A DNA stretch of 64,000 bases, taken from positions 9,551,001 to 9,615,000 of the forward strand of contig NC_083507.1 of the NCBI RefSeq assembly GCF_032362555.1, written 5' to 3'. Below are positions 13,423 to 27,592 of the stretch, one piece after another (position 1 is the stretch's first letter; each line of letters starts with the position of its first letter). Origin of the DNA: Amyelois transitella. Taxonomy: Eukaryota > Arthropoda > Insecta > Lepidoptera > Pyralidae. The notes beneath the pieces were generated by a model that was not told the DNA's origin, searched no databases, and worked only from the letters and a program-made list of their open reading frames with translations. A program made the position numbers and the translations under genes.

Positions 13423-13430
13423 CACATGTC

Positions 13431-16400
13431 TCGATAAATTTGATATCACTTTAAAATCGTCACCAATAATTTTGTTGTCCTAAGTTGCCTTTACCGTAAC
13501 CAAGTTTATCTTTTGCGTTACGTACAAGTTATTTTATAACAAGATCACATCACGTTAACTTCGCGAAAGTAGTTGGGAGCAACACAAAATCGTATCAGTA
13601 CTTCTAAGATAGCGCTCAGCAGCAGAGCGACGAAAAGCTTTGGCCGTCGTTGGTACGAGATATGGAATCGCTTCCGACGCTCGAGTGTTGCACATCCACC
13701 TACCTGCTCTAGTGAATATCGTCGTACTCTCGCCGTGTAATTCCACTCACTTTGGATATTTGCCAACTAAAAAGCTTATAATGAAGGTAGGACATACCCG
13801 TATCACTCCCCCTTTATTATTCATGTATCATCAATTATGTATGAACAGAATAAATCAATATACTAATTAAAATTGTATAACGTGTATTTATAACATCATG
13901 TAATATCACCAGTAAAAAGATCGAGCACGTGTGTTCATACCGCATACAGATGACGCGATAATCAGTCCGCAATGTGTACACGTCCTTACCTCGGCCGCTT
14001 GGCCAACTTATTGAGTCACATTCGCCATTTCGCCCATTGATTTAGGACCATTACCATTCTGTGTGTGCTCTTAAATTAGGATCAACTGTTGTTGCAACAT
14101 GAACGGACAATCCAAACCCGAGTGGGTAAACTTAATCGCAATGTTTTTGAAACTAGAAAATACCAGTTAAGTTTAATAAATACAGAAAACAATATTTAAA
14201 AGTTTAATTTTAGTACTTCGACAAATGAGAAAATTTTGCAGAATTTCATTTTTTAGGCAGCCAGAATACGGAGTTCTCATTCTGTTGGTACAAGGTTTAC
14301 TGGTTATCCCATAATCCCGCATTGTGATGTATGTCCCGAATAGTGGCTTGTTGCTATTCCGCGAAGTGTTTGTCATCCTCGCTTATAAACCAACCCGTCC
14401 GCGTTCATCCCCGTAATGGCCATTGTGGATTTAAAAGAGCCAAAAAACAAGCTCTCGTCTACCAATGTCGCTATTACGATTTATATTTCGGCGCGCAGTT
14501 GTTTCGGGTGACCCAGTGAAGCAAACGAAATATTGATATAAAAAAGAGGGTAAACTATTAGGGAACGACAGCTAGGTGTGGTATCTGAGCCGTCGTCGTG
14601 CGGTGATGTGGTGTTTTTACGAGTGGGGTGCGCCGACGCGGGCGCGCCTGCTAATTTTGATAAAAGCATCGTCCGGCCGCACCCGCCCGCCACCGTCGCC
14701 ACTGAGGCCAATAAATACTCATCCATAACCCTCATATGCTCTTCTATTTCATAGTTTATATATTTACATTGCCACACAACTTTCTATTTTTATTATTTAT
14801 TATTTCATTCAATATGGATGCTCTAGACTATAAAAATGCATGCAACTTGCATGCTGCCAAATATTTTACCACTGCCACGGATAATCTGTAACTTACCATA
14901 ATTTCTAACTAGCAAATTAGAAATTATGGAACGTTTACATTGCAAAAGGATGTAGTGCTATGTGGATCTCGAAATCGTATGGGTATATCCCAAGAGATTG
15001 TAAATATATTATTGTTTAAGTTTTGCCCGCGGCTCCGACCGCGTGAAAAGTACCCTATGTCTTTTTGTACTCCACACTATCGGTTCAGTGGTTCTTACGT
15101 GAAAGACGGACAAACATACACACCTACATATTTATATTAGTATAAATGTATATTTTAAATGGAAATAATACCTACTTGAAAATTTTCTTTTGTATTGGAG
15201 ATTATTGTAGAGCCGAATTCGTCGTAGCGCACGTAGACATTGTAAGTTTTCGGTTGTCGTAGCATTTGTAGATTTCGAACAGGATTAAGATAATCAGATA
15301 AAGATTGTTGTACTAAAATAATTGGACTTTATCAAGTTTTAATAATGAAAACCTAAGTTTTAGATTTATTTTTATATTAGTGACCGAACTATATAGTCAC
15401 TCACATTGACTACATATTCAGCTCGATGCCTATTTTCAATACCTATAAAGTGCATATCTTAATCAATCTCAATAGGTTTTCTTTAATTTAATAAGTTTAA
15501 CTTGTGCTTTCAGGAAGTCAGTTTGGATAACGTCTTTCAAGTAAAATTTATTATACCGAATATACTTGGTCCTTGTCCAAAGTTCTTGTCAGATGTGAGA
15601 AAGTGTGACTGAGATGTGTTTTCCAACATGGACCATCACAACATTAATCATTCTAATTAATTATATATAGATAGGGACTTATTTATATGTTTTATGTAAA
15701 AAGAAATACTAAATTCTAATAGGGCGTGGGCGTGGTGGGCGTGTCTACGCTCCGCCCAACTGGGACCCGCCCTCGCCCTTTGCCAACGTTTCGTTCAAAA
15801 TCCTTGAACGATGTCTTGTAGGTATTCAATGTACTATTTATTCAAAGAAATTTTTTTTTGTAAAAAAAAAAATATAATATCGTTCAAGATATTTTCGCTA
15901 TAATTGTTTATGTAAAAGGAAATGTTTACAAGTAATAAAAAAAATGTAATCTCTTACTGATAAAGAAATGATTAAAGAAATTGTCATTTGAAATTGATTT
16001 CGTTTATGACCTTTGATGGGAAAATATATGAGCCTCGTCGCGGAAGTGTCTCAGCCCGCGGGCAGATAAACTCGTTAGAACAAGATAGGCCAACCGGGGA
16101 TGGCGGCGGATGAGCACGCGACAGCCCGGGATATCCGCGTAATCTTGTTGCGGCTCCGGGCACGTCGATTCCTATTCTCCCCAAATTACCTTTTGTACTC
16201 GATAGACAATCCAATTCGTTGCCGTCTAAAATGCTTTTCTCGCAATTTACTCAACTCTCGACCTGTTTGACAAACAACCGTGTAGCAAACTGCTAGGTGG
16301 CTTGGTCTAAAGAAGCACGTAGCACCTCGTCGTCGCCACTAAAAGCTTCTTGTTGACGGAGCGTTCGATTCAAGAGCCGCGACGTTCTGTTCTGTCCTTG

Positions 16401-16620
16401 TAATTGATTGCTTTGTCGCGTAATTTGTTTGTCGACGGCAGGCGGGGCGTGTATCCTCGCGGGAACTCGCGCCGCTCGTCCTCTCGTCATCGTCTCCGTA
16501 AATAATAAATATCCTCGGAGATCGCCGCCGGTGCCCATCTCCCCCTCCGTGACTCGGCATCTTCATGTCTTACTTACCTTTGTACAACAGAAATGAATTA
16601 AATGAAACGTTACGTTACTT
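13431..16620. other. no supported gene
   Basis: AT-rich DNA with GC-rich patches near 13.6-13.76, 14.58-14.72 and 16.02-16.56 kb and no recognisable protein. A short hairpin (arms 14896-14908 and 14917-14929) is present. At 15721-15780 a GC-box cluster (GGGCGTGGGCGTGGTGGGCG) could bind Sp/KLF-type factors. Confidence 0.45.
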
Positions 16621-16626
16621 AGCTAT

Positions 16627-16880
16627 TGTCGGCCTCTGTGGCTCAGCGGTAGTACGCTTGTCTGTGACACCGGAGGTCCCGGGTTCGAATCCCGGTCAAG
16701 GCATGATGAGAAAAGAACTTTTTCTGATTGTCCTGGGTCTTGGATGTTTATCTATATAAGTATTTATTATAAAAATATAGTATCGTTGAGTTAGTATCTC
16801 GTAACACAAGTTTCGAACTTACTTCGAGGCTAACTCAATCAGTGTAATTTGTCCCGTATATATTTATTTATTTATTTAGC
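16627..16880 (+). mobile_element. tRNA-derived SINE (family B), copy 1
   Basis: The head resembles a tRNA. GTGGCTCAGCGGTAG fits an A box and GGTTCGAATCCC fits a B box 30-odd nt later. The body has GTTGAGTTAGTATCTCGTAA and the tail is TATTTATTTATTTA. The same head-body-tail unit recurs at 34727-34985 (minus), 48966-49198 (plus), partly at 54262-54335 (minus) and 58438-58555 (plus). Repeated copies with shared bodies argue for a SINE, not a functional tRNA gene. Confidence 0.85.
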
Positions 16881-18647
16881 TGATATGAGTGAAATGCACT
16901 ATATAAATACACTATGAAATCAATGCACTATCTTTTTTCCTATAAATAATTTCGTCAATGTAGCCTCAGATAACAATAGTGTGGCAAGAATTTGTGACCG
17001 AGTCGAGAGAAACGCGCGCTCCATCACTAATAACCCCGTAATTGGTATCGAAGCTCGCCGCCACCGGATTACTGAGCGTCTAATTGAATGCAAGATAGTG
17101 GTTGTGTCGCTGCCACCTTACAGGGCACACGGGCGACTTAATTTTGTGCGGTCAAGTCGGTCCGCTTTCCGCACGTGCACTAACCGAGGCGCACAACGCT
17201 CAATTACACCGGCTCTGGTGAATTAAATTGCCGTGGAAGCCATGTCAGGAGATCAAACGAGACTCCCCGACGAATGAGACTTTGGATTTACCCCGCCCGC
17301 AAAGTTTCCCGCTAGATAATAATCATTTCGTGTCAATTAGCTAATGAAAAATAAAATAGGCCCCGGCAGTGAAGAAGCGATGTAATTAAAATTATGGCGA
17401 TGGTTCGGCATCTGTTTTAGCCTTGTCTTTGATAATTATTCATATCCAAGATTAAAATTTCATTTTAATTATATTCGTGAAACGTTGGTGTATTTTGTCG
17501 AAATATAAAGATCATGATACCTTTAAGCTTTAAGCAAATATAGTTTTCCCCGAAGTTGTTTTTTTATTATATTTTCTTTTAGGCTTAACCTAACCTAACC
17601 AGGAACATATATACAGCTTATTAGATGTACGTATTTATTTTTGACATAGAAAGCGTGTTGACCTCCGTTTCGCCAAAAAAATTACATATTGAAGGAGATT
17701 AATTCTTTCCTGGCATTATAGGAACTCAAAGATTTAAAAGTTCAACATAATACGAATTCAACATTATGCAAAACAATAAAAATCCCATACTTTCTGGAAA
17801 TTCTACGTTCTGGAATATAAACTTTATGAGAGATCAACTTACTAATCCTAAAAACAAAAATCTGATTATATTATAATGTAAGACTGACGTGAAATGTATA
17901 TAATTTGTGTGTGCGATGAATCAAGAGTCGGGAGATCGTCGAAGGCGGCAGGTGGTAGCAATAGACGCGCCGGCACGAGCCGTGCTCCTGCGGCATATTT
18001 CACGATGTTTACACATCAGCGCCCTGGACCACGGCCAACTCGTTCCAACAGGTAGATAGGCTAAATGACATCACACACCATACTCCGATACTGTGATTCA
18101 CCTCATTCAAAATACTCCCGACTTACGACTCTAGTTTATTTCGGTGGAACACGTTACGTAATTGAGCTGTTTTGATGGTTAGTTCGCTGTTGTTAATGAT
18201 TGATTACGTTCTTTCGGTCACATCTGGATGCTATTTATTACACTTAATATTCTTTTTAGACATTTGATGACATCGTTTGTTAAATCGTCTACGATTATTT
18301 GGTATTCATTTCATTGCTTACAATTTCAGTGAGATAGGAAAATTGTCTGGTAAATCGTTGGAGTAGCAGCACGTGCAGCGGACAGCATATGCAGCTTGTT
18401 ATTAAGTTTTTAAACGATTGCGTTAATTAGCGGACTGCGCCAGAAGCCGTAGAGCCGCCCTCGAGCGACGGGTAAAAAAACAATAAACGATACATTCCGG
18501 TATTAATTAAAATGCTATACGATTCGCATCCGCCTCACTTTTAAGCTTACATCATACTAGTACGAGAAGTTGCATAAAACGTAATCGATTAAAGAAATCG
18601 TTTACATAGTCGTGATTAATTTTAACGTTTTGTTTCTTTTGTTGCAG
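16881..18647. other. region 5' of the first pumilio exon seen
   Basis: Contains GC-rich patches (16.98-17.29 and 17.92-18.06 kb) and the acceptor (TTTCTTTTGTTGCAG) at 18633-18647. A 12-codon open segment from ATG 17916 to a possible donor (CAG|GTGGTA) at 17951/17952 is in phase 0 with the 18648 exon. It might be an alternative first exon, but the evidence is weak. Confidence 0.35.
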
Positions 18648-21600
18648 CAATTATTCCGGTCACAACAAGCGGCAGCGGCGGGCGGGCAGGCGGCGGCGGC
18701 ACAACTACAGCTGCTTCAGCAGCAACAGCAACAACAATTTCAGTTGCAACAACAGTTGGCCGCCCAACAGGCCTTCACCCAAGCACCGTATGTGATAAAT
18801 GCCGGACAAGAGGGTGCGCCGTACGTGAGCGCGTTGATAGCGGGCGTGCCACCTCAGGCGTATTACGGCGTCGCGGCGCCATGGGGCATGTACCCGAGCC
18901 TGGTGGCGCAGCCCGCGCAACAACAGGCGCAGCAGCCGAGACGGCCGCTGACTCCCCAGCAGGGGGAGCAGCAGGTGAATGGACAGGGCCAGTACGTGAT
19001 ACCATACTACGACGCCGGGTCAGCACTGGTGATGAGCGGGCGCAATGGCACTCCGCTGCGGCTGGTGTCGCCGGGCGGCGTTTTGGCGCAGCGTCAGTAC
19101 CAGCCCGCGCCCACGCACCCCGCCGCCTCGGCCGCGCCGCCTGCGCCCGCGCAGCAACCGCAACAAGCGCTGCCTGGTGAGTCACACTCTCTGTTCTCTA
19201 TAATGCACATGAAACACACGAAACACATGAAACTAGCACGTTCGAACATCTTTGTATTTTTTTTAGTAAGCAATTTTTTGCTATATTCAATTGTTTGTGA
19301 CACACTTGGGAAAAATCTAAAGAATGGCATAGAAAACGTCACTTAAAGCTAAAATTTTTAAGCCATTTTCATATTGAAAACTGCCGTTTGCATATACAGT
19401 CTTAGGGATCTAAGGATGCATGTTTAAATGCCCCATGCACTTTAACCTGCATCCTTTGATCCCGAATCCGTGAAATCTTTGAATCGAAATCCCTGAATCC
19501 TTAGGTCGTTTCTAAATGCTATGTAGTCCTTAATTTTAAAAAATAAAAATATACCTTGACCTCATTTTGCCACTGTTTGGCGATATGATTTTCCATATTT
19601 AAGCATTTTGAATAAATAAAATCCTGCTGGTCCCACACTAAATGGTGTTATATTACATTGACTTCTAATGTGTGTTTTAAACATAATGTCAATTGTAAAA
19701 TTTAACAATGATTTTTGAAATATCTAACAATGTAAATACTCAATTGTTACATTTTCAAATCTGTTTTGACAATTAACTTCTTGAAAAATTTAAAGAAAAT
19801 TATTTTATTGACGTGTTTCCTAAATTCATTCTCATCCAAATTAATTGACTTTTAACTAATTTTATTATTGTTATGTGTTTGCAGTAGATCTTACATAGCA
19901 TTTTTCAAAGTAAGCGTAATGTTTATAACTGTATCAGCCAACGTTTCGTTTAATATACGTAATTAGCTTAAATAGTTGCTAATGTGTAATAAAAATCCTC
20001 GCACTTTAATTATTCTTAGCAATACTTGTACATAAAATGTTTTATGGTTGTGAATATTTTGTGTGATTTTACTCATTTGTTTAAATAACATGAATAAAAA
20101 ACAAATGTGTTTGTATGATGTCAATTACCAATCATAACTTGGGATTGTAAAAAAAGCCATAGAAATTTTACAGTGATTTACTGTGATGGGTAAATTACAC
20201 GAATGTCTAAAATGCGCGTAGCGAAGATACGCGTTCGGTCTTTTTTTATTTTAAGCTGTAAATTGTTTTTTTAAATGTTTTTTATTATTTTATTTGTTGT
20301 AGTTTGTTTGTCACTAGTGTTTAAAATTTATCTTGAGCTATCTGGTTTGTTTGCTATTAGACGCAACTCAAACCAGTTGGCTAGTGTTTTTGAATTTGAT
20401 GATTTGATACAAATTTCGCTGTAAATTTTTTAGGTAATGTTATGTGAGCAAACTATAACTTTTTCTTTTATCTCCATGATTCTGGCCGCCTACATTTGTA
20501 AATTACTAACGGCATAACAATACACTATTCCACCTTAAATTAAGAATTGACATCATACAAGCACCGGCAACTACAAAGGATCTTATGAGCCCGTAGTGTA
20601 TATTGTGAGCGTACATCTATAACTTTGTACATAGCTAGGGCTGCCAACTCTTTATGACGAGTAGACCTGAAGTCCGCGTTGCGAGGATGACTGGGGTGCA
20701 AATACTTTAAATTTTACAATTTTGAAATATACAATTTTAGTGCTAGACTTCTCAACACACGAATAATCGCACCCGTCTCTAAATTCGGCTCGTACAACCT
20801 GATCTTGGTAGAGCCGTGGATGGATAGAGCGCGGTGGTGGGATAGTGCTCACCGCCTTTTTGTTACTGAACCTGGTGTCTCTCGTGGGTAAGAATTGTAA
20901 GTGTAACCCGGAGCGTTGGCGGCCCTATAGATAGCGCACTGGGCACTCGCGGTGCGCTCGTCGTGTACAGTATAGAGCGCCCTCGGCGGCACAGAGCGGG
21001 TGAGTGGAGCGCGGAGATGTTGCAGGCGCAGGCGGGCGCCGGGACTCGCTGGAGTTCGGCGGCGGCGGGCCCGCGGCGGCGCTGCAGGAGTACGCGCGCA
21101 AGTGGGGGCCCTCGCCGCTGTCGCCCACGCTGCAGCCCGCGCTGGGGCCCGTGGGGCTCCGGCCCGTGTCCGCCGCGCCCGGCGCAGAGACTGCCAAGTA
21201 CAGGTCAGGGGACGCGGCCGCGAAACCGCACACTCGCACTAACCAATACTTACAAACATGCAGATAAATTAACCTAATAAAAGATAGAAGACGTTCTTAA
21301 GGCCAAAAATTTTTCGAGTTAGTTGCGGATAGCATGGTTGGATAGTATTGGATAGCATGGCAAAAGGTTAATCTGGAAAGATCATCTTCCATCTCGACTT
21401 GACCAAAGTACTTTATTATCAAACTTGGACTCTCGGTGATTTTTCGTTATACATTCGCTGTATTTTATGATGTGTGGTGTCCGCATCTGATGGGAAGCCC
21501 CGAAACTAGAAACAACATGTGTGGTGATTTTAAAACAAATTATACCAATGGGACAGCCCACAGTATTATGTCAATTGAACACAAACACATGTCTTTATTA

Positions 21601-24600
21601 ACATATTCTTATTTGTCTTCCTCCTCTTGAATAATAATGTTCATTTAAAGTTTAACACTTGTTACAAACAGTCACAGGGTTGGTGCGAATGTGTGCAATC
21701 GTATAAATGTAATTTGTATGTAAAATTGTAAATACTTATTATATAAAATACATATATGAGGTTGTTGTTGCCCTTGTACAGTTGTGCAGATATTGCTATT
21801 TAGCATGCTTTTTGAGTTTTTATCTTCATCTATATATTATCCATCAATTTCCACGTGCCTATTCTTGAACAGCTCTATGTATACGTTACAGAGCTGTGAG
21901 CAGCTTAGCCCAAGGTCTCACGTCAAATGGAATGTTCGGATCTTCATCTTCGTTACTCAGCAAACTCAGCGGAGTGGGAACTATCTCAGGTCAGTCAACA
22001 ACAGATGCTTTATTATTACGATCACGTCGAAAGGCGATCCTCGCGCTCACTTGCTTGTAAATATTGTACATACCTATATCTTGTAAATATCAATAACAAC
22101 TAAACTATACGTTGCTTGTACATGTACTGTAAATATGCGGTTGTGCAATACACTGACTTCGCATATAATGCTGCGGGTCAATTGTAAACCTTTAAATGAT
22201 TTTTATTTCAGGTTTTGATGCACATGCTACATAATATTATGTCTTACATTTTGTAAAATAAAGTAGACGTTCCTGCATCAGTATTTCACCCCGGATGCTC
22301 TGGATAAGGTGAAACAATGGAAATTCTTGTTACGGGCTTAATATCCGATATTCACACTTCGGTTCTTATTTACTACCTTGGTAGGGCTGAAATCAACTTG
22401 TCATGATTTAAATTAGCCGTGTTTTACACATTGTCATATCAAATGTGTTACGAAATTTTAATATTGGACTTTGCATTAATTACATTACCTATTGTACACT
22501 AACAAAGAAAGTAATTTCTTTACACGTTTATATTTAAAAAGACGCTGCGAATACCATTATTAAATGTCGTCGGTTTTTAATTTCGATCAATTTAATTATG
22601 ATCATTAAATTTATACAAATAATGGAAGTAGGGAAAGGATTATTCAGACAAATATGTGTGACGTCGAATCAGTGTCTAGGTATTAATAGACATACATACA
22701 TACATACATACATAAAATCACGCCTCTTTCCCGGAGGGGTAGGCAGAGACTACCTCTTTCCACTTGCCACGATCTCTGCATACTTCTTTCGCTTCGTCCA
22801 CATTCATAACTCTCTTCATACAAGCTCGGCGGTTTCGGGTACTTTTGACCTGACCCTTTACCAGGACGTCCTTATTATTAATAGTACGTATTAATAGACA
22901 TTTAACTTAATTCAAATAAGAGTACCTTTAGTTTTTTGATTAAACTAGTGATATACATAATTCAAAGTTCAATTAACCTTTTTTTTAAATTCGTAATTAT
23001 AATATTTTTTTTTTTTTTTTTTTTTTTTAATATTTGTTTAGGACATAAATATTCGCTTAATTTCTCTGATCAACGTTCGTTTGAGGGATTTTTTCATTGG
23101 GCTTAGATTAACGTTAGAGAACATAACATTCATCTGCTCATTTTGAAATTCTTTTTACTCTAAGTTTACATATGGGATTCCTGCTGGAATATTCTAATAC
23201 AGAATAAAATATTTCTAGGCTAGTTAATGCTTTTCACGGTGATTATAATGAACAGTATGTGCCATGATGGTAAATTTACCATTATATATATTACCCGGAT
23301 ATATTCCTTTGTGTATATGAAGATTATATAAGTGTATATGAAAATACATGAAGATTTCATTGATATACTAAACAAACTATAAACAATATATGCTCGCAGG
23401 TTCAAGGAAAACCTACAAGAAATTAGCCATGATTGATTGTATTTTTTTTTAAAGGTATATTAGTTTAAAGACAAAAGAGTATAATCGGGCTAGTAACCAA
23501 AATATTGTTGTTTGTATACAGAACTAGTCGGCGCCGGGGTGGGAAGCGTGAGCGGGGTTGGCGTGGGCGTGGGCGGCGTGGGCGTGGGCGCGCTGGTGGC
23601 TGACAAACCGCCCGCCGGCCGCTCGCGCCTTCTCGAAGACTTCAGAAACAACCGCTTCCCCAACCTACAGCTCCGCGACCTGGCCAACCACATCGTAGAA
23701 TTCTCACAGGATCAGCACGGATCTAGGTATGTTGGTTTTCGTTTTAAAACACAAACATGAGAGAAAAAAGAAAGAGGCGTGATTTATGTATGTATGTATA
23801 CGCTAATCTCGAAGATGTGTTCATGTTTATAATGTGGGAAAGGGTGTTTTCTGATGAAGGTTTATAACGCTACCCATGCGATCATAACACATTAAATTCT
23901 ACAGGGCCGATTTTCTTAAATGTTAGAATGATAATATTCTGTTTGCTGTGGGAAAATTAGTAAAGATCTTAAATTTTTACATATTTATATATTTTACACA
24001 CTAAAACACATAATATTTAACTACACATAATATGTATACTAGTGTTTCACGGAACACAATTTGTTGTACGAAGTTTTTGGCAAAATGTGGTATTTACTCA
24101 TTCTGAATGTATTAGTATGCCGTGTGGTTCCCGGCACCAATACAAAAAAGAATAGGACCACTCTATCTCTTTCCCATGGATGTCGTAAAAGGCGACTAAG
24201 GGATAGGCTTACAAACTTGGAATTCTTTTTTAGGCGATGCGCTAGCAACCTGTCACTATTTGAATCTCAATTCTATCATTAAGCCAAATAGCTGACGTGG
24301 CCATTCAGTCTTTTCAAGACTGTTGGCTCTGTCTACCCCGCAAGGGATAAAGACGTGATCATATGTATGTATGCTGAATGTATTTTGTATCTACTTATTT
24401 GCTAATTATTTGCACGTGGTATGATGTATGAACAATACAGTAAGTAAGTAATTAATTACACTTGATGTTGCAAGTGAGTCACACCCTACATAACTGTACG
24501 CTAACTAGAACGATCGTTTTTGTTGCAGGTTTATACAACAAAAGTTAGAAAGAGCAACAGTTCAAGAAAAGCAAATGGTGTTTAACGAAATTATTGGCGC

Positions 24601-27560
24601 CGCATACAATCTCATGACGGACGTCTTCGGCAATTACGTGATACAAAAGTTTTTTGAATTTGGAACCGCTGAACAGAAAACGACTTTGGCACAGAAGGTA
24701 AATACAAAAATGTTAATTTATTTTGGTACCATAAAGCACCATGATCCATCCAATAAAGGAAAGGTACTCTTGCAAAGGTTGCGGACGTCAGATGCGAGTC
24801 GCTTTGAAAATCAAGGATTATGGTCAAACGGCGCACCCTAGCACCCTCTCCAGAGAGGTGAGGATGTGATCGGGATTAACGCCGGGAGCTACTGGATAGA
24901 CAAAGCTAATAGTGTCAAAAGAAGTCCAAAGACTACTTTCACTTGGATGTTTTAAATGTCCCTTATATTATGATATGATGCGGTGAAGCGCGATTTGTGT
25001 GCAAGTGGTGAAAGCACCGATTTAAATGTAAATCGTGATATGGACATAGAAAGGAGGTCGGCAAATTGAGAGCACAGTTAACGGGATTCTATCATATTCT
25101 TGAATTTTACGGTAAACAAATGTACAGATATTTGGAATAAAGTTATATTCCAAATATCTCTACATTTGTAAATAAAGTTTACGCACCGTAAATGAAATTA
25201 TTTGGTCAGATTTTTATAAAGGAATTAACATTTTGTTTTCTTATTTTTTGGAATATTATAAAATAAGCAATTCTCATAAGCTCTTTCTTCTATAAAAGGT
25301 ATATTTGTTTGTGACCTTCGGGAATAATAAAAGCTTTACTTCTCTTATTCCTGGACATTCCCATGGGCACGAGAAAACTGGAACAAGTAAGTGACAAGGA
25401 ATAAAAACAATCATTAAAATAGCGTTTTGATAATTTGTCAGGTCCGAGGTCACGTGCTAGCACTTGCACTTCAAATGTACGGGTGCCGCGTGATCCAGAA
25501 GGCGCTGGAGTCCATCCCGGCCGAGCAGCAGCAGGAGGTCGTGCGCGAGCTCGACGGACACGTGCTCAAGTGCGTCAAGGACCAGAACGGGAACCATGTG
25601 GTGAGTACACACATGCCTGTATAAAGAAAGTTGTGAATGCGGATGAAGCAATGGAGAATGCGGGAATCGTGGCAAGTGAAAAGACGTAGTATCTGCCCAT
25701 TCTCCGGAAAAGCGAAGGCCCAGAATCGGAACCACATCATATGAACACGCATGTTTAACTAGACACTAGTATACTAGCCTAATAACAGGGGGGCACTGGG
25801 GCTTCATTGTCTAGAACTGAACCACGTGGTTAATACACCATGTATTACAATAACCACGCTGGTATACAAGCTTTATGCCTGAGGTGACGTTACAGGGCAG
25901 CATACAATACGAAATAATACCATAATACACTTCAGCTTCTTGTAATTTTTTGCTTGGAGTATCATTTCCTTCAAAACTTAAAGTTCCTCTTTTTCCAACT
26001 TGTGTATATGGCTGTGTGTTCGAGTTATAAACGTTTTGCCATTCGTCCTGTTTCCGTATTCCCTGGATAAATAGGAAAACTCATGATGTGTTTTAAAATT
26101 TGCAAAAATAAAGTAATTTTACCAGTAGAGACTGTTTCAGATCTAGTAATTTAAAATTTAAAATACATCGCCATAGTCCTAAAATATTATTTCTTTTATC
26201 TGCTGTAAGATAGCCATTTGTTCTGTGTAAGCGTTCGATAAACTCATACGCAGCGTCAACGCCGCGTTCATCTTTCGTCGAGGGAACGCTGTGTGCGTCT
26301 CGTTGCTGTTTTAAATAAATTAATGAGGCGAATGATATTTCCAGGTACAAAAGTGCATCGAGTGCGTCGAACCGACGGCATTACAATTCATCATAAACGC
26401 GTTCGCGGGGCAGGTGTACGCCCTGTCAACGCACCCGTACGGCTGTCGCGTCATACAGCGCATCCTCGAGCACTGCACCGCCGAGCAGACCGCGCCCGTG
26501 CTCGCCGAGCTGCACTCGCACACCGACCAGCTCATACAGGTAGAGTGACGTCACACCGTCATACAGGCAGCCTCGAGCACTGCACCTAGCTAGCCTAGCT
26601 CCGACGGTGCTGTTGGATAGTGTTTGGCACTATCCAATTTTGACTGGTCTTATGACAGGGTTGGATTACTTTTTTAACCTTTAATGTCGGAATCAAGTTG
26701 ACTTGAAAATTGTATTTACGCTACCAACCGCTAATAACGCAATGTGTTTTCCCCAGGACCAGTACGGCAACTACGTTATCCAGCACGTACTGGAGCACGG
26801 CGCGGCGGAGGACCGCTCGCGGCTGGTGGCGGCGGTGCGCGGGAAGGTGCTGCAGCTCTCGCAGCACAAGTTCGCGTCCAACGTCGTGGAGAAGTGCGTC
26901 TGCCACGCCACGCGCACCGAGCGCGCGTTGCTCATCGACGAGCTCTGCGGCTTCAACGACAAGTTAGTACTCGCATATACTGTGGCTACAATCCGCTACC
27001 CACACACAATACTCTTTCTTGCATTTTTTTTTTTTTTTTTAAGAAATAATAATACTACGGCGCGTGGCCTGTACTTTTTTTTTTTGTTTAAATGTTTTTT
27101 GTTAGTTTAATGTTACATCTGCTGTCCGGTGATAATGACAGTTTCGTCGACAATTTGTTTTTTTTTTAAACTAAAAACTAAAGACTAATCTTAACTAAGG
27201 TTTTTTTTTTTTTTTTGTCATTTTTTTTTTTTTTTGTCATTTTTTTTTTTTTTTTTTTTTTAATTTTTTTTTTTTTTTTTTGTCATATTTTTTTTTTTTT
27301 TTTTTTTTTTGTCAAAACCTTATACTATTATACATGCCTTTATTTATGAGCGGAACCTCAGAATGTGGCAGACCAGGACCCCCTGACAGCACCCGTTCAC
27401 GAGTTGACGCATGGGTCAGCCATCGCGAGACTCAACCATATTTGAGGGAATCCCACGACCCGGCCCACGTCGCCGCCGCCAGGTTGACCACTTTAGTGAG
27501 CATGACGTACCTCATACTGATGCTCCGCTCAATCGTCTTATGAATTAGAACTAAAGCTAA

Positions 27561-27592
<32 letters not shown>

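Noticed and set aside
16627..16700. Functional tRNA gene
   Set aside because: A and B boxes are present, but the same head with the same non-tRNA body recurs at 34.9, 49.0 and other sites, so it is a SINE head. No clean cloverleaf anticodon stem was seen.
17583..17602. Telomeric (TTAGG)n array
   Set aside because: Only two to three CCTAA units (AACCTAACCTAACC) occur in isolation; too short to be telomeric.
18775..19185. Minus-strand open frame opposite the first pumilio exon
   Set aside because: An artefact of GC-rich antisense codons; the plus frame has clear pumilio blocks and correct splice phase.
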